Below, piece by piece: positions 7,912 to 15,683 of a DNA stretch of 39,976 bases. The notes under the pieces were generated by a model, which searched no databases, had not been told where the DNA came from, and worked only from the letters and a program-made list of their open reading frames with translations. The position numbers and the translations under genes are program-made. The stretch's first letter is position 1. Each line of letters begins with the position of its first letter. Source of the stretch: JANJUB01 sp964586225. Its GTDB lineage: Bacteria; Armatimonadota; Fimbriimonadia; Fimbriimonadales; Fimbriimonadaceae. The DNA lies in assembly GCA_964586225.1 (NCBI GenBank), contig CAZPHD010000029.1, forward strand, positions 1 through 39,976. The letters run 5' to 3'.

Positions 7912-8133
7912 ATGGACGGCGAAGTGACCATTGTGTTCGAACCTGCAGAAGAAGGAGGTTTCGCGGCTTTCATTCCCGAGGTGCCCGGCGCGATCTCGCA
8001 GGGAGAAACCATCGAAGAAGCCCGTGCGATGGTCCTTGACGCCCTCCGAGAGCTGACGGCTTATCGCCGTGAACTCGCCCTTAGTGCCCGTGGACCCCAT
8101 GCCACCGTAGAGCGCGTGCTCGCGCCGTTCTGA
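7912..8133 (+). CDS. hicB: HicB-family antitoxin
   Basis: This 73-residue protein matches the short HicB antitoxin fold, a degenerate RNase H-like domain. It begins VTIVFEPAEEGGFAAFIPEVPGA, with the family-typical E-x-GGF-x-A/V-x-P-x-x-PG pattern, then GETIEEARAMVLDALRE. There is no C-terminal DNA-binding domain, as in the small HicB class. HicB normally neutralises the mRNA-cleaving toxin HicA from a same-strand operon. Here the hicA remnant lies tail-to-tail on the other strand, with no bases between the two stop codons. The gene has a leaderless-type promoter. With the toxin broken, it may be an orphan antitoxin. Confidence 0.8.
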   Translation: MDGEVTIVFEPAEEGGFAAFIPEVPGAISQGETIEEARAMVLDALRELTAYRRELALSARGPHATVERVLAPF

Positions 8134-8328
8134 TCAATAGCTGGTCGGAACGTCGATTCCTAGTTCGCGGCAGATTCGTACCGCCGTGTTCTTTTTGATC
8201 TCGTTGTGTCGCGGGACCGCTGCGACCTAACTATTCGACGGGTTTTTCCAAAGCGAGTGCTTTGCACCTTCTCGTGCGCACTGGCAACCGTGCTTTCGCA
8301 AGTGACGCTCGAGTTCCTTACGCTTCAT
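8134..8328 (-). pseudogene. hicA: hicA toxin gene interrupted by an amber codon
   Basis: Reading the minus strand from the ATG at 8328 gives MKRKELERHLRKHGC, then AKHSLWKNPSNS, then TAG as codon 34. In the same frame it continues with VAAVPRHNEIKKNTAVRICRE and ends LGIDVPTSY at a TGA (8136-8134). This is the whole HicA fold: the N-terminal helix, the H-S-L-W-K-N-P strand carrying the catalytic His24, and the VPRHNEI strand. The only lesion is the TAG, where family members have an ordinary residue such as R, E or K. The product would stop after 33 residues and lack half the fold. Amber suppression or a sequencing error are alternatives. Confidence 0.75.
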
Positions 8329-8361
8329 TCCGCAAGGCAATGCTACCTCTGAAGACCGAAC

Positions 8362-9750
8362 CTAGCGAGTGAGGAGCGCAATCGCTCGTTCCTTCTGCTC
8401 GGCATGAACGACGATCGGTGCTGGGTAGTCCACGCCCACTTGACACCCCGCCTCCAGTTGCTCGAAGAGCGGCGCCTCGCTCGGGAAGTGAATCCACTTG
8501 GTCGCCAACAAAGCCAACTCGGGGCACCACTGCCGGATGAACACGCCCTCCGCGTCGAACTTCTTCGACTGCAAGATCGGATTGAAGATGCGGAAGTAGG
8601 GCTGAGCGTCTACGCCCGTCGACGCCGCCCACTGCCAGCCGCCGTTGTTGCTTGCGAGCTCGAAATCCAGTAGCTTCTGCGCGAAGTATGCCTCGCCGAG
8701 TCGCCAGTCTAGGAGCAGGTCCTTGGTTAGGAACGACGCTACGACCATGCGAAGCCGGTTGTGCATCCAGCCGGTCGCGTTAAGGCAGCGCATCGCCGCA
8801 TCCACGATCGGATACCCCGTACGCCCCTCGCACCACGCCGCGAAATGATCGGGGTCCCCCGGCCATTGCAGATCGCGGTAGGCGGGTTGGAAGGTCGTCT
8901 CCACCACATGCGGAAACTGCCCGAGGATCATCGAATAGAACTCGCGCCAGATGAGCTCGTTCAGCCACTTCTGCGAATCAGGGAGTCCGGCGTACGCTTC
9001 GCGAACCGCCTCGCGGATGGAGAGCGTGCCGAACCGCAAGTGCACGCTAAGGCCGGACGTGGCCTCCAGCGCGGGATAATCGCGGACATCCCCGTAGATC
9101 TCCACCGATGGCAAGAACCCCGCCAACTGACGCCGAGCCGCCACCTCACCAGGTTCCACCCACAGATCATTCTCGCTGAACCCGATATCCGCCCAATCCC
9201 ACGCCTCGCCGAGACCTTCCAAACGATCTGCCGGCATCAAGCGACCAAAGTCCACCACCCGCTCGGCCGCCATCTCGGGTTGGAAGCGCGCCATCCACGC
9301 CCGGCTGTAGGGCGTGTACACCCGGAACGGCTCGCCGCTTTGGTTGAAGATCTCATCCGCCCCCTGAACCACATGATCAAGCGGCTGCACCAGACGAACT
9401 TGACTCGCCACCGCCGAGTCGCGAGCGATCGCCGCCGGTTCAAAGTCTCGCCCCGCGAAAACAACCTCCGCCCCAATGGCCCGAGCTACCTCAGGCACGA
9501 TCTCGACGGGATCTCCGATCCGCACGATGAGCCTCGACCCGTGCCGCCGCAACCCCTCGTCCAACTCGCGCAGCGAGCGCAAGATGAACGTAACCCGCCG
9601 ATCATTACGGTCAGGTAGGGCGTCGAGAATGGTCGTGTCAAACACGAACAAGACGGCGACTTCATCCGCGACTGTTGTCGCTTCGGAGAGCACGGCATGG
9701 TCATACAGCCGCAAATCACGGCGAATCCATGCGAGCGCCCGTCTGGCCAT
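8362..9750 (-). CDS. phrB: Deoxyribodipyrimidine photolyase (cryptochrome/photolyase family)
   Basis: This light-driven FAD enzyme splits UV-made cyclobutane pyrimidine dimers. At 462 residues it has the normal length. The N-terminal antenna domain starts WIRRDLRLYDHAVL. The C-terminal FAD domain contains WLNELIWREFYSMIL, GRTGYPIVDAAMRCLNATGW, MHNRLRMVVASFL, TKDLLLDWRLGE and ASNNGGWQWAASTG-VDAQPYFRIFNP, the typical class I series of FAD and dimer contacts, including the tryptophans of the electron-transfer chain. TAGACT ends 6 bases before the ATG, so the message is probably leaderless. A possible structured RNA lies directly upstream on the same strand. Confidence 0.93.
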   Translation of the reverse strand: MARRALAWIRRDLRLYDHAVLSEATTVADEVAVLFVFDTTILDALPDRNDRRVTFILRSLRELDEGLRRHGSRLIVRIGDPVEIVPEVARAIGAEVVFAGRDFEPAAIARDSAVASQVRLVQPLDHVVQGADEIFNQSGEPFRVYTPYSRAWMARFQPEMAAERVVDFGRLMPADRLEGLGEAWDWADIGFSENDLWVEPGEVAARRQLAGFLPSVEIYGDVRDYPALEATSGLSVHLRFGTLSIREAVREAYAGLPDSQKWLNELIWREFYSMILGQFPHVVETTFQPAYRDLQWPGDPDHFAAWCEGRTGYPIVDAAMRCLNATGWMHNRLRMVVASFLTKDLLLDWRLGEAYFAQKLLDFELASNNGGWQWAASTGVDAQPYFRIFNPILQSKKFDAEGVFIRQWCPELALLATKWIHFPSEAPLFEQLEAGCQVGVDYPAPIVVHAEQKERAIALLTR

Positions 9751-9820
9751 CCACCGAGTCTACGAGAGAATCAGCCGCCGCATTGCGCCGGTACGCCGGC
9801 GACGGGAGATTCCACGTCGG

Positions 9821-9995
9821 GCAAGGATGTCACGAGGCTGTTGCGTTGTGCCAAGTGAGCGCCGGGAAAAGCCACCCGGCGACCTCGTGAAACTCACCGC
9901 TAGGTCAAACCACGAGGACGCTGGCTGGTTTTTGCCAGCGCTCCGGGCTCGACTCCGCATGTCAAGCTCCATGCAACAGCCTTCTCGTGCCCTGC
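9821..9995 (-). ncRNA. Candidate structured non-coding RNA, family unknown
   Basis: The gap between the DivIVA and photolyase genes can form a closed multi-branched fold. A closing helix pairs 9831-9843 with 9974-9989 (13 base pairs with a 3-base bulge). Inside it are three hairpins: 9860-9866 with 9875-9881 (CGCCGGG/CCCGGCG), 9883-9889 with 9911-9917 (CCTCGTG/CACGAGG) and 9919-9925 with 9934-9940 (CGCTGGC/GCCAGCG). An outer helix (9821-9826 with 9990-9995) forms only on the minus strand, where a G-U pair replaces an A-C mismatch, so I favour the minus strand. It does not show the signature sequences of RNase P, tmRNA, SRP RNA or a cobalamin riboswitch. About 175 bases is in the range of 6S RNA, but the branched shape argues against that. 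Confidence 0.4.
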
Positions 9996-10037
9996 AGACA
10001 GCTTCACGTGCAACCGGCGACGACAGGGCCGGGCACC

Positions 10038-10772
10038 TTAGAGCGGCCACTTGGCACGCGCATCATCGAGCTTGCGCACCAGATTCTGCGCTACTTCGCG
10101 GCCCTGCAGAAGAAACGTGTCGTAGTCGGCGCGAAGACGCTCGTACTCCTTGCGGAGATTGTCGACACGAACGCGCGCTTCCTCTTCCATTCGCACGACG
10201 CTTTCCTGAGTGCGTTTGGTGAGGTCTTCAGCGTCGCGACGCGCCTTGACCCTCAATTCCTCTGCGGCCTTCGTCGCGGCGACGAGCAGTTCTTTCGCCT
10301 GTTGCTCTTCGCCTGAGAGCCGCTCGGCCAACCGCTGGAAACTGTCGCGTTCCGACCGCATCGCTTCCGCTTCTTCGACCGCGCGTGCGCGCTCAATCTG
10401 GGCTCGCTCCAGTTCGTCGCGTTGCACGCGCAACTGCTCACGCATGACCTCAACGTCGGAGTTTGCTTGGCCCAAACGCACAGCGTCGTCTTGAGTCACG
10501 GCTTCAAGCTGAGCACGGAGTTTGGCGTTCTCTTCTTCGAGACGCTGGGCCTCGGTCTCGGCGGGAATGTTGCCGATGATGCGGCCTTCGAGCTCGGTCA
10601 CGCGCTGCCGCAGCATGACCAGTTCGTCCTTCTCGCGCCGGGTCGCGCGCGCCATCTCGTCAAGATACGCGTCGACTTCTTCACGCTGATAACCGCCGAA
10701 GGTGCTCGTCCGGAACTGGACGGCACGCTTCGGGGTCTCGGGAGTCTGGGGATCGGGAGTCTCTTCAGACAT
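10038..10772 (-). CDS. divIVA: DivIVA domain coiled-coil protein
   Basis: This is a 244-residue, highly charged protein. After a proline-rich start (PDPQTPETPK), residues 17-40 (AVQFRTSTFGGYQREEVDAY, then LDEMA) match the DivIVA lipid-binding N-terminal motif with its F-x-x-x-x-F-G-G/R-Y-x-x-x-E-V-D-x-Y/F pattern. The rest is almost continuous coiled coil (long runs of E, R, A, L and Q). DivIVA proteins gather at curved membranes at poles and division sites and recruit partners. In this phylum the partner is unknown to me. The gene stands alone between two repeat-rich or structured intergenic stretches; it may share a transcript with the possible RNA downstream. Confidence 0.8.
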   Translation of the reverse strand: MSEETPDPQTPETPKRAVQFRTSTFGGYQREEVDAYLDEMARATRREKDELVMLRQRVTELEGRIIGNIPAETEAQRLEEENAKLRAQLEAVTQDDAVRLGQANSDVEVMREQLRVQRDELERAQIERARAVEEAEAMRSERDSFQRLAERLSGEEQQAKELLVAATKAAEELRVKARRDAEDLTKRTQESVVRMEEEARVRVDNLRKEYERLRADYDTFLLQGREVAQNLVRKLDDARAKWPL

Positions 10773-10818
10773 GGACGTTCTCGCTGAAGAAACCAGAAAC
10801 GCAAGATTCGTGCCAGGA

Positions 10819-10921
10819 GGATTTCAGATTGATGATTTGAGATTCAGATTTGTGGATCAGACGCGCGACGGTGCACTGCCCCTCCCCTCAATCTGAAATC
10901 ATCAATCTGAAGTCTGAAATC
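10819..10921. repeat. Inverted pair of AT-rich heptamer arrays
   Basis: The left arm (10819-10852) reads in 7-base units GATTTCA, GATTGAT, GATTTGA, GATTCAG. The right arm (about 10888-10921) is the reverse-complement type, with AATCTGAAATCATCAATCTG-like order. The arms are separated by about 35 GC-rich bases and could fold back on each other. The unit family is shared with the array at 2355-2402. Confidence 0.75.
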
Positions 10922-10929
10922 TCGTCACG

Positions 10930-10958
10930 AAAAAAGCCCCCCGGCGAACCGAAGGGCT
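10930..10958 (-). terminator. Rho-independent terminator without an obvious gene
   Basis: On the minus strand AGCCC pairs with GGGCT, with an inner CGG/CCG pairing and a short loop, followed directly by six T residues. The plus strand has no T-tract after the stem. In the minus direction, the only sequence upstream of it before the plus-strand apgM-like gene is about 136 bases, so the transcript it ends is a small RNA or an antisense transcript of the 11097 gene. Confidence 0.6.
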
Positions 10959-11096
10959 ATTTCAATAAACGAGCCCATAGATGGGGTTTATGAATGGCTC
11001 GAATGGATGGATATGGGGTGACGGAGTTGTGCACCGTCACTTGTCAGACGGGTCTTTCCCGCGTGAGAGTTCCCTCTTGTGTGAAAATTCCCCTCA

Positions 11097-12143
11097 ATGA
11101 CGCGCCTGATTCTGCATCTGCCCGGCTGGACGACGCTCAATGGCCCCAGCGTGCTGGATGCACCGGGCGATGCGTGGCGGAAGCTGGTCGAGCGAGGGAC
11201 CGTTCGGCGGCTGAGGCCAATCACTGAGATCGGCGCGAGAGAGGCTGACTGGCTGGGACTGAAGCGCGAGGAGGTCCAACTGAGCGAAGGGACCTTGATC
11301 GTCGCTGCAGTCGGAGCGAATCCGCCACCGGGATCGGTGCACTTTGCGGTAGCTCCCCTCGTGCTCGAAGGCGCAACGCTCCGTCAGCCCACCACGAGGC
11401 TGACCGAAGTCGAACGCAAGGAGATCATCCAGTGCGCCGAGCGGTTGAACACGCGCCAACTGACCTTCGTCTGGAGCGCGGAGCCGTGGGGTCTGGTTTG
11501 GGAAGAAGGCTCGCTTGACCTCGCAACGATGCCTTCCGCCGAGGTCGGTGGGTATCGCGCCTCGCTTCCGCAGGGCGACGGCGAGCCCCTGCTGCGGCGG
11601 TGGATTGACGATTCGGTGAACCTACTCGGCGAGTGCAAGTTCAATCGTCGCCGCGAGGATGAAGGCATCGAACCGATCAACGTGCTGTGGCCGTGGGGTC
11701 ACGGAATGCGCTCGCCCATGCCCAACCTTGCTCTGCGCTATGGCGTGCCGATCCGCGTTGTCTCCGCCTCGTGGCGGCTGAAGGGGCTTTCTCGGCTGTG
11801 CGGGATTTCGCACGGCTTCCCCAGCGCTTTTGGCCAAGGAACGAACACGCGGCTCGAGATGCTGATTCCTGACTTCTTGGGCGTGACGATCGGGGTGCTG
11901 GACGTGTTCGAGCGCTTCCATCCCATTGAGCACGAATCCGAACGGCGGTGGCTGACGCAGGAGCTCGAATCGCGGGTTTGGCGGGCTTTGCTGGAGATGG
12001 AGGACTTGGTGCTCACGGTGGCGTCGCACGACCTGGTGCTGGACTATGACGCTCGGATGCCTATCGAGAACTCGGTCCCGTTTGACGAGCGGGTGCTGGA
12101 CGATCGCTCGGTGGGGATGCTAGATCGCGTGGACTTGTTGTAG
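11097..12143 (+). CDS. ApgM-like (cofactor-independent phosphoglycerate mutase-like) protein lacking metal motifs
   Basis: This 348-residue protein contains the core signature of archaeal-type phosphoglycerate mutases: INVLWPWGHG, then MPNLALRYGV, VVSASWRLKGLSRLCG and the INRR-like FNRRREDEG. Working enzymes are about 400 residues and begin with a metal-binding L-D-G-x-G-D-R-P segment. Here the start is RLILHLPGWTTLNGP, with those aspartates gone. The C-terminal H-x-x-x-x-x-P metal segment is reduced to TVASHDLVLDYDARMP. So it probably has the fold without the phospho-transfer chemistry, or uses different ligands. It starts with ATG; no clear Shine-Dalgarno or leaderless -10 is seen. It stands alone on the plus strand. 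Confidence 0.65.
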   Translation: MTRLILHLPGWTTLNGPSVLDAPGDAWRKLVERGTVRRLRPITEIGAREADWLGLKREEVQLSEGTLIVAAVGANPPPGSVHFAVAPLVLEGATLRQPTTRLTEVERKEIIQCAERLNTRQLTFVWSAEPWGLVWEEGSLDLATMPSAEVGGYRASLPQGDGEPLLRRWIDDSVNLLGECKFNRRREDEGIEPINVLWPWGHGMRSPMPNLALRYGVPIRVVSASWRLKGLSRLCGISHGFPSAFGQGTNTRLEMLIPDFLGVTIGVLDVFERFHPIEHESERRWLTQELESRVWRALLEMEDLVLTVASHDLVLDYDARMPIENSVPFDERVLDDRSVGMLDRVDLL

Positions 12144-12169
12144 CCGCAGATGAATCGTGCTTGCGGAAG

Positions 12170-12439
12170 TCAGCAGTAGCCAAGCGACGATGCGATGAGC
12201 AGACCCGCGAACCCAACTACACCACAAGCGGCACCGAGCATGACGAGCCACGGGGCATACCTCGGGCCAGACTGCCAGAGCGTCATATCATTGGAAATGA
12301 GGAGCCTCTTGATCAAGACCTTGCGATCTTCATACCGCCAGTAGTGGGCAATCACCGCAATGTAGCCCGTCGCCATCGAGAGGAATCCGATAGGCAACAG
12401 GAGGAAGAATCCCATAAAAACGAAGTCGGAGTTCTCCAA
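12170..12439 (-). CDS. Small two-helix membrane protein
   Basis: An 89-residue hypothetical protein with two clear hydrophobic segments (VFMGFFLLLPIGFLSMATGY and WLVMLGAACGVVGFAGLLIA) joined by a basic loop (YEDRKVLIKRLLISND). No family is recognised. Codon use looks ordinary and the hydrophobic pattern supports it being real. It converges with the apgM-like gene and faces away from the large secreted protein gene. Confidence 0.55.
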   Translation of the reverse strand: MENSDFVFMGFFLLLPIGFLSMATGYIAVIAHYWRYEDRKVLIKRLLISNDMTLWQSGPRYAPWLVMLGAACGVVGFAGLLIASSLGYC

Positions 12440-12566
12440 CGTCTGCTTCCTTACGCGTTTTGGTTGAGATTACCAGGAGGGCTGTCCAGCGTCGCACAAA
12501 ACCCCCGCGAACTTCGTGTCGTGGTAAGACGAGACGCCACCGACAAACGAGACGTCTAACACCTCG

Positions 12567-14885
12567 ATGCTCATTGCTTCGCTTGTGTTGATCACTTCCC
12601 TTCAGGCTCTCCCGGCTCGCGTGCTCGTCCGCGGTGAGGTCGTCGAGATCGACGCGGGTAGCGCAACCCAAGCCACCGTCACCGGTACCGAACTCAAGCT
12701 CACCCCATCCCAGGGCAAGTTCAAGCTCGACACCACTCAGCTCCGCCCCGGGAGCTACACCCTTGAAATCGGCACCGCGAAGCACGCCTTCACCCTCGCT
12801 CCCAAGCCCAACCCCGAGCGCTACCCGCTTTGGAAGTGGGGCGGCACCGCCCCCAAGAGCTTCGCCTACTGGCGCGAGCGCGGATTCACCAGCGTCGGCT
12901 CGCCGATGATCACGGCACCGCTGGAAGACAGCCACCGCACCGTCCGCGACATCCGACTCAGCCTCGACGAAGCCGCCAAGCAGGGCCTTGATTACAGCAT
13001 CTACCTGAACCCACTATACGATCCCGGCCTCAGAACCGACCCCAGCGTGCTTGCCGAGCGGTATGAGGGCACCAAGATGACCCAGCCCTACCCGCGAAAC
13101 GCCAAGGTCCTCGCCCACGCCCGAGCGACCGCCCGACGCACGACCGAGCTGTTCGGCGACTACCCGGCTTGGCGGCAGGCTCTTCTAGGCTCCGAGTTCC
13201 AACTCGACTACAACTTCGCCGCCGACGCCGCCGGCATCGCCCGGAGCGAAGCCAATGTGGATGTTCGCACTGCGGGAATCTATCGCCAACCCAAGGAAAA
13301 CCTACCCGTGAACGGCGTCATCGCCGATAACAACCCGCGATATCAGTTCCTGAAGTGGTGGTACCACAAGGGCATGGGCGACGCCGCGCTGAATGAGGCG
13401 ATGGCTCAGTTGCTCGGCTCAAGGCTGACATGGCACGATCCCTATCGGCTCGCGCCCGTGGTCGGCAGTTCGCGCGGCCTCGGGGCGATCTCCACGTGGA
13501 CCTACGCCCATCCCGACATGACGCGGCTCTACTCCGTCCGCGTGCTGCAAGCCGCCGCCCGCCAAGATCGGCAGAAGGCCATGCAAACAATCACGCTGTT
13601 CCAATACCCGCGGTTCGTACAGTCCGTGACGGGCAACGACGCGGGATCGCTCGAGAACGACAAGCCCGGCGGCAACAACTACTTCACGGCGGGACCCGAT
13701 TTCGCCAAGCAAGCCCTGTGGCTGACGTTCTCGCAGCGTCCCGACATCATCGGCATCTACTTTGGTGGCGCACTCCAGCCGGATGATCCCAATGTGGACA
13801 AGAACCGAGCTTCGCCGGAGACCTTCGACGCCATTGGCGAAGTCGCGCGCGAACTGATTGAACCCTACGGTCCGGCGATGCTGGCGGGGTCGCCGACCAA
13901 GCCGAAGGTCGCCCTTCTGATGTCCGCGGCGGCGATCTGGCTGGGCGACAGTCCCAAGAACGTCGGCTATCCCACTGAGCAAATCCTGCCCTACGCGTCG
14001 CTGCTGGCGATGAACCAGATCCCGTTCGACGTGCTGTTCGACGAGGACGTTGCCGCTGGGCGGCTCAGCGGCTATGAGGTGCTCATCATGCCTCAGGCGG
14101 GAGCACTTACTCAAAGCATGGTCAATCAGCTCAAGCAGTTCACCTCGCGGGGTGGCGATGTGATTGCGGTTGCGTCGCTCAAAGCTGACATCGGTTCGGT
14201 GACGAAGACGAGCTACGATTTTTCGTTCCAAACCAAGGTGGATGGTGTGGCGCTCGCCGCTGGCCAGGCGGTCCTAGCCGAAGAGAATCGCCGGCGCATG
14301 GAAGCTTACGCCGCCGACCTTGGGAAGCTCGTAACGGTTGATCGGCTCGTGAAGGCTGACTCGCCGCGGGCTCTCGTGAACACGGTCGACTTGGGAGACT
14401 TGAAGCTAGCGTTTATCGTAAATGACAACCGAACCACAGGTCCGCGGTTCGGCACAGGCAAGTTGCATTTTGAGAAGGGCGTGGTGCTCGACACGAACGT
14501 CACTTTGCCTTCAGGCGGAGTCGCGATGGATGCGATAACGGGCCAGACGGTCAAGTCGGGGCGCATGACTCTGCCTGCGGCTGAAGGTCGACTGATTGCC
14601 CTCATGCCGGAACCTACGACCATTACGGTCACAGCCGGGGCGAACATCGCCGGGACCGTCAAGTTCGCATCAGGGAAGTCGGTGCGCGGGGCATTTCCAT
14701 TGCGCGTTCAGGTGGTTGAACCGGACGGCACGCTCAACAAGGATTTCTCGCGGTCCATCACGGCGAAGGACGGCACGTTCTCGCTTGCTTTCCCGGCCGC
14801 GGTGAACGACCCCAAGGGAGCGTGGAAGGTTCGGGTGACGGACCTCGTGACCCGGAAGGTGGTTGAGGCGACGGTCACGCGATAG
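12567..14885 (+). CDS. Secreted glycosidase-like protein with a glutaminase-like (GH42 trimerisation type) domain
   Basis: A 772-residue protein with a clear signal peptide (MLIASLVLITSLQALPA). A short beta-rich N-terminal domain (to about residue 75) is followed by a barrel-like region with WKWGGTAPKSFAYWRERGFT, WRQALLGSEF and TWTYAHPDM. Residues about 445-560 (PKVALLMSAAAIWLGD, YASLLAMNQIPFDVLFDED, YEVLIMPQAGALTQ, FTSRGGDVIA) look like the class I glutamine amidotransferase-like middle domain that follows the barrel in GH42-type beta-galactosidases. The end is a beta-sandwich (ITVTAGANIAGTVKF, then a carboxypeptidase-regulatory-like part). I infer an exported enzyme acting on glycans; substrate and even catalysis are not shown. 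Confidence 0.6.
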   Translation: MLIASLVLITSLQALPARVLVRGEVVEIDAGSATQATVTGTELKLTPSQGKFKLDTTQLRPGSYTLEIGTAKHAFTLAPKPNPERYPLWKWGGTAPKSFAYWRERGFTSVGSPMITAPLEDSHRTVRDIRLSLDEAAKQGLDYSIYLNPLYDPGLRTDPSVLAERYEGTKMTQPYPRNAKVLAHARATARRTTELFGDYPAWRQALLGSEFQLDYNFAADAAGIARSEANVDVRTAGIYRQPKENLPVNGVIADNNPRYQFLKWWYHKGMGDAALNEAMAQLLGSRLTWHDPYRLAPVVGSSRGLGAISTWTYAHPDMTRLYSVRVLQAAARQDRQKAMQTITLFQYPRFVQSVTGNDAGSLENDKPGGNNYFTAGPDFAKQALWLTFSQRPDIIGIYFGGALQPDDPNVDKNRASPETFDAIGEVARELIEPYGPAMLAGSPTKPKVALLMSAAAIWLGDSPKNVGYPTEQILPYASLLAMNQIPFDVLFDEDVAAGRLSGYEVLIMPQAGALTQSMVNQLKQFTSRGGDVIAVASLKADIGSVTKTSYDFSFQTKVDGVALAAGQAVLAEENRRRMEAYAADLGKLVTVDRLVKADSPRALVNTVDLGDLKLAFIVNDNRTTGPRFGTGKLHFEKGVVLDTNVTLPSGGVAMDAITGQTVKSGRMTLPAAEGRLIALMPEPTTITVTAGANIAGTVKFASGKSVRGAFPLRVQVVEPDGTLNKDFSRSITAKDGTFSLAFPAAVNDPKGAWKVRVTDLVTRKVVEATVTR

Positions 14886-14947
14886 TTCGGGCCTTTGGCT
14901 CCATCCCGCTCAACCCATCGGCAATCGCCAACGTATACTCGCCACGC

Positions 14948-15682
14948 ATGGTCCAGACTCACGATCTTGTCAAACACTATCCTGACCCCAAGGGTGCGAC
15001 CGTTAAAGCCGTTGATGGCGTAAGCCTCGTCGCCCAGCCCGGCGAGATCGTCGGTCTCCTTGGCGCGAACGGCGCCGGCAAGACGACGCTGCTGCGCATG
15101 CTGAGCACCGTGATCCAACCCACGAGCGGCAGCGCCAGCATCCACGGCTATGACGTCGTAAAGAATCCGGAGGACGTTCGCCGCTCCATCGGCTTCATGT
15201 CCAACTCGACCGCGCTCTACGGTCGGCTGACCGCGCGAGAAATGCTGGAGTACTTCGCCGGGCTCTATGGCCTCAAGAACGCGCAGCGCAAGCAACGCGT
15301 GGATGACGTGATTGATCTCATGCGCATAGGCGAGTTCGCCGATCGACTCTGCGACAAGCTCTCCACGGGCCAAAAGCAGCGCGTCTCCATCGGCCGATGC
15401 ATCCTCCATGATCCGCCCGTGCTGTTCTTCGATGAGCCCACCTCGGGCCTTGATGTGATCATGGGCCAAGAGGTGATGAAGTTCATCGAGGGCACCCGTG
15501 AACAGGGCAAGACGGTGATCTACTGCACGCACATCATGAGCGAAGTCGAGCGGCTGTGCTCAAAAGTCTACGTTTTGCACGGCGGGACGATCCGCGGCGT
15601 TGGCTCGGTTGACGAGATCAAGACACTGGCCGAAGAGTCCACGCTCGAACGCGCATTCCTCAAGCTTGCGGAGGTGGCCTAA
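14948..15682 (+). CDS. natA: ABC transporter ATP-binding protein, NatA-like
   Basis: This 244-residue ATPase subunit has Walker A GANGAGKTT (residues 39-47), the signature LSTGQ (138-142) and Walker B LFFDEP (159-164) followed by TSGLDV. The signature motif is LSTGQ rather than LSGGQ, as in other NatA-type exporters. By family it powers a sodium or drug/peptide exporter with the membrane subunit encoded one base downstream. TATACT ends 8 bases before the ATG and no Shine-Dalgarno is seen. Confidence 0.9.
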   Translation: MVQTHDLVKHYPDPKGATVKAVDGVSLVAQPGEIVGLLGANGAGKTTLLRMLSTVIQPTSGSASIHGYDVVKNPEDVRRSIGFMSNSTALYGRLTAREMLEYFAGLYGLKNAQRKQRVDDVIDLMRIGEFADRLCDKLSTGQKQRVSIGRCILHDPPVLFFDEPTSGLDVIMGQEVMKFIEGTREQGKTVIYCTHIMSEVERLCSKVYVLHGGTIRGVGSVDEIKTLAEESTLERAFLKLAEVA

Positions 15683-15683
15683 C

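Larger units (their letters stand above)
10773..11096. other. 324-base gap: inverted heptamer repeat, minus-strand terminator, possible small RNA
   Basis: I see no convincing coding sequence here. The left third holds two arms of GATTTCA-like heptamers. The middle holds a rho-independent terminator readable only on the minus strand. To its right (10960-11090) lies another hairpin, GTGACGG paired with CCGTCAC (around 11018-11041), and no clear promoter. Confidence 0.6.

Noticed and set aside
7852..8100. N-terminal extension of the dihydrouridine synthase to 8100
   Set aside because: It would run antisense through hicB and its promoter and does not resemble the Dus family; the ATG at 7851 gives the usual length.
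8134..8328. Amber codon in hicA as pyrrolysine
   Set aside because: The context is an ordinary strand turn in a toxin, no Pyl genes are in view, and pyrrolysine is known mainly from methylamine methyltransferases.
9821..9995. RNase P RNA, tmRNA, 6S RNA or cobalamin riboswitch
   Set aside because: I looked for the conserved RNase P core, the tmRNA ends with a T-arm and an Ala-Ala tag, and the B12 box. None is present in either strand, and the branched fold does not look like rod-shaped 6S RNA.
9760..10050. A 96-codon minus-strand frame in the gap before the photolyase gene
   Set aside because: The translation looks random and the DNA is better explained by nested helices of a structured RNA.
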